Part shown: one piece after another, positions 24,219 to 25,835 of the stretch
Layout: the number at the start of each line of letters is the position of its first letter
Position numbering within the stretch: position 1 is the stretch's first letter
NCBI GenBank assembly: GCA_902588335.1
Contig: CACIOV010000004.1
Span: forward strand, 1 to 25,835
Length of the DNA: 25,835 bases
Origin: an uncultured Pelagibacteraceae bacterium
Lineage (GTDB): Bacteria; Pseudomonadota; Alphaproteobacteria; Pelagibacterales; Pelagibacteraceae
Reading direction: 5' to 3'
Position numbers and translations under genes: made by a program
The notes under the pieces: model-generated
Database searches by the model: none
The model's input: only the letters and a program-made list of their open reading frames with translations
Told to the model about the DNA's origin: nothing

Positions 24219-24413
24219 ATTAAAATAGAAGTTAAAGATAATAATGTAGATCAGGCTCTCAGAATTCTGAAAAGAAAGCTTCAGAGGGAAGGTTTTTTTA
24301 AAATACTTAAAATCAAAAGTAACTATGAAAAACCATCTGAAAGAAAAAAAAGAGAAAAATCAGAAAATATTAAAAGAGCAAAAAAAATTCAAAGAATAAG
24401 AAGTAATTATTAA
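24219..24413 (+). CDS. rpsU: 30S ribosomal protein S21 with ATT start codon
   Basis: S21 (bS21) sits next to the 3' end of 16S rRNA and the anti-Shine-Dalgarno. The frame reads (M)KIEVKDNNVDQALRILKRK, then LQREGFF, YEKPSERKKREK and a basic C-terminus, closely matching alphaproteobacterial S21. It is 64 residues and ends at TAA 24411-24413. In this frame a TAG at 24207-24209 closes the upstream side, and between it and the conserved N-terminus there is no ATG, GTG or TTG. The codons are GAG, GTA, GTT, ATT. ATT at 24219 has ideal spacing to AGGAGGT, so it is the likely start. ATT starts are rare; E. coli infC is the classic case and uses it for feedback by IF3. Confidence 0.9.
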   Translation: MKIEVKDNNVDQALRILKRKLQREGFFKILKIKSNYEKPSERKKREKSENIKRAKKIQRIRSNY

Positions 24414-24459
24414 TTTTATTTGCCAAAAAAAAACTTAGAATATATTATTAAAAAATTAT

Positions 24460-24536
<77 letters not shown>

Positions 24537-24660
24537 AAATTTAACCTTCCACTAATTTTTGACGACGCTGTGACGACGCTAGCTTAAATTTTTATTTAAT
24601 ATCTAGAGAATGGAACAAACTTTTTAAGAGTCAAATACGTGTCTGCTAGAGATAGTTTTT
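24537..24660. other. Non-coding spacer downstream of tRNA-fMet with tandem 11-bp repeat
   Basis: No gene is supported in these 124 bases. The stretch holds two copies of TGACGACGCT (24560-24569 and 24571-24580), period 11, unusually GC-rich for this DNA. The rest is AT-rich. It separates the conserved housekeeping block from a set of genes with different orientation, so it may mark the edge of an inserted segment. No copy of the tRNA 3' end, as an attachment site would show, is visible within the window. Confidence 0.5.
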
Positions 24661-24828
24661 TCATTTTTTTATAAATGGTCCAAAAGTATAAATCCCGCCC
24701 CATGCACAAACCAAAACAAAAACTAATTGCCAGATACCAAACGGAGTGTATGGTTCCTTATGTAATAACCAAACTATTATTCCAAGAATCCCTCCTGCAA
24801 TAAAACCAATTATATTTTCTCTTTTCAT
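24661..24828 (-). CDS. Small two-helix membrane protein coupled to the nuclease gene
   Basis: A 55-residue protein that I do not recognise. On the minus strand from ATG 24826-24828 it begins MKRENIIGFIAGGILGIIVW and ends in FGPFIKK with TGA at 24661-24663. Two hydrophobic segments (about residues 6-22 and 31-50) flank a short polar turn HKEPYTPF. Positive charges at both ends suggest N-in, C-in topology. The start overlaps the nuclease stop in ATGA, which argues that it is a real, translationally coupled gene. No function can be assigned. Confidence 0.7.
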   Translation of the reverse strand: MKRENIIGFIAGGILGIIVWLLHKEPYTPFGIWQLVFVLVCAWGGIYTFGPFIKK

Positions 24829-25277
24829 GGTTTTCTAAAATCCCATGGATATTGGAACGTCATTGCCCACATCCCCAGCTTATTTTCTTTAGCAAACTCT
24901 TCATCTTTAATAAATTTATCTGAATATTTTCGATATGCAAAGGCATAACCGCTTCTCACTAAAAAGACTGATAAACTTTCTCCGTTAACAAAGCATTCAG
25001 CTAACGTTCTTTTATAAGCATCCTTCCCTTCGCTTATACATTCAGGAGTTTTGTTGCCTATTTTTTTAATGAGAAGCATCTTTGCAGTTTTTCCACAGAA
25101 AACTTTTTCATCACCGTTCATGCACGTTTGTTTTAATTCAGGTGTGTCTATGCCAGAGAAACGAATTTTATCACCGTTGAGCACGATTGTATCGCCATCC
25201 ACTATTCTTAACCTATCTGCAAAACTGGCGTTGCTAAACAACAAACCTAGAACCACGATCCCTAAAAGCTTTTTCAT
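24825..25277 (-). CDS. Secreted staphylococcal-nuclease-like (thermonuclease) protein
   Basis: The 150-residue protein has a signal peptide (about 1-20, cleavage after SFA) and a complete SNase fold. It shows VDGDTIVLNGDKIRFSGIDTPE with Arg39, Asp44 and Glu47 at the catalytic positions, then AYKRTLAE with Arg90, and a C-terminal YAFAYRKYSD and NKLGMW. These match SNase Arg35, Asp40, Glu43 and Arg87. Four cysteines (52, 61, 80, 95) could form disulfides in the periplasm. It probably degrades DNA or RNA outside the cytoplasm, perhaps for phosphorus and nucleotide scavenging. It is the first gene of a minus-strand pair and is divergent from the ketoacyl synthase gene. Confidence 0.9.
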   Translation of the reverse strand: MKKLLGIVVLGLLFSNASFADRLRIVDGDTIVLNGDKIRFSGIDTPELKQTCMNGDEKVFCGKTAKMLLIKKIGNKTPECISEGKDAYKRTLAECFVNGESLSVFLVRSGYAFAYRKYSDKFIKDEEFAKENKLGMWAMTFQYPWDFRKP

Positions 25278-25390
25278 TTAAATTCCTTATATTTTTTTTC
25301 AAAATATTCGATATATAAAAAACATGATATATATTGATTAAACATCATAATTATAATAAAAAAAGATCGAAACATAACTCATTTATAACA
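25278..25390. promoter_or_regulatory. Divergent spacer between nuclease and ketoacyl-synthase-like genes
   Basis: A 113-bp, extremely AT-rich spacer between two genes that point away from each other must hold both promoters. Several TATAAT-like stretches are present (for example near 25350-25360), but the composition prevents picking one. No operator-like palindrome stood out. Confidence 0.4.
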
Positions 25391-25835
25391 ATGCATGGAT
25401 CAAAAATCTTAGCTATTGAATATTATTTACCGAAAAAAAAAGAAAATAATAAGACTTTAAAAAAATTTAATCCAAAATTAGATATCAATAGAATAAAAGA
25501 AAAAACAGGAATTAATAATAGATACATATCTTCTGAAAAAGAAACTGTAATAGATATAAGTATAAAATGTTCAAATAAAATATTTAAAAAATTTCCTAAA
25601 AAAAAAATTGATTTTTTGATATTGGTCACACAAACTTCTCCTTACAGAATACCAACTACCGCCTGTATTCTTCAAGACAGAATGGGTCTTAAAAAAAATA
25701 CTATAGTTTTTGATATAAATTTAGGATGCTCTGGTTTCATATACGCATTAAGAATGGGATCCAGTTTAATTGAATCAAAACAGGCGAAAAATGGTTTAAT
25801 TATTTGTGCAGATACATATACAAAGTATATTAGCA
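25391..25835 (+). CDS. Ketoacyl-ACP synthase III-like (FabH family) protein, 3' end outside window
   Basis: The reading frame from ATG 25391 runs open to the window end, giving 148 residues, less than half of the usual 320-330. It has the FabH-type start ILAIEYYLPKK, EKTGINNRYISS, then FLILVTQTSPYRIPTTACILQ. The nucleophile region is DINLGCSGFIYAL with Cys113, equivalent to E. coli FabH Cys112, followed by GLIICADTYTKYIS. The sequence diverges from housekeeping FabH, for example in the short lysine-rich N-terminal linker. Such paralogs are common in surface polysaccharide and secondary-lipid loci. The His-Asn pair of the active site would lie outside. Confidence 0.85.
   Translation, partial: MHGSKILAIEYYLPKKKENNKTLKKFNPKLDINRIKEKTGINNRYISSEKETVIDISIKCSNKIFKKFPKKKIDFLILVTQTSPYRIPTTACILQDRMGLKKNTIVFDINLGCSGFIYALRMGSSLIESKQAKNGLIICADTYTKYIS

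Noticed and set aside
24537..24660. Possible phage attachment site next to tRNA-fMet
   Set aside because: No second copy of the tRNA 3' end and no integrase gene are visible before the window ends, so an att site cannot be supported.

Overview
The window is a strongly AT-rich, densely packed stretch of a streamlined alphaproteobacterial chromosome. Gene order and protein character point to the Pelagibacterales (SAR11) or a close relative. Signs of this are many 4-13 bp gene overlaps, almost no spacers, an alphaproteobacterial TrcR (DUF1013) gene, an alphaproteobacterial-type initiator tRNA, and the alphaproteobacterial pairing of a coiled-coil gene with zapA. The taxon is inferred from sequence character, not from a database search.

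Positions 1-15562 are one uninterrupted run of minus-strand genes. Read in the direction of transcription they are: a coiled-coil gene, zapA (division ring), ygfA/5-FCL (folate), a YmdB-type phosphoesterase, yebC, a phage-type RuvC-like nuclease, tolQ-tolR-tolA-tolB-pal, a strong terminator, cpoB/ybgF, tilS, ftsH, folP, glmM, thiD and the 5' three-quarters of purA, which leaves the window at position 1. The Tol-Pal block is the envelope-constriction machine. ZapA and its coiled-coil partner candidate belong to the cytoplasmic Z-ring, so much of this run serves cell division.

A short divergent spacer (15563-15622) separates this from a plus-strand central-carbon cluster: tkt, gap, pgk and a class I fba, followed by thiE, efp, suhB, rpmE, trcR, purE, rpsU and an initiator tRNA-Met. 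The GAPDH carries residues typical of NADP-using enzymes. Together with the lack of any pfk or pyk in the cluster, this suggests a gluconeogenic or pentose-phosphate role. rpsU has no ATG, GTG or TTG start and appears to begin at ATT behind a perfect AGGAGGT ribosome-binding site.

After the tRNA the character changes. There is a 124-bp non-coding spacer with a GC-rich tandem repeat, then a minus-strand pair (a secreted staphylococcal-type nuclease coupled to a 55-residue membrane protein), then a plus-strand ketoacyl-ACP synthase III-like gene cut by the window end. This looks like the edge of an accessory region next to a tRNA. No CRISPR array, transposase, rRNA or recognisable new multi-gene defence system is visible. 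The best leads are the ATT-start rpsU, the phage-type RuvC in the yebC/tol locus, the NADP-type GAPDH and the small membrane protein with the nuclease.
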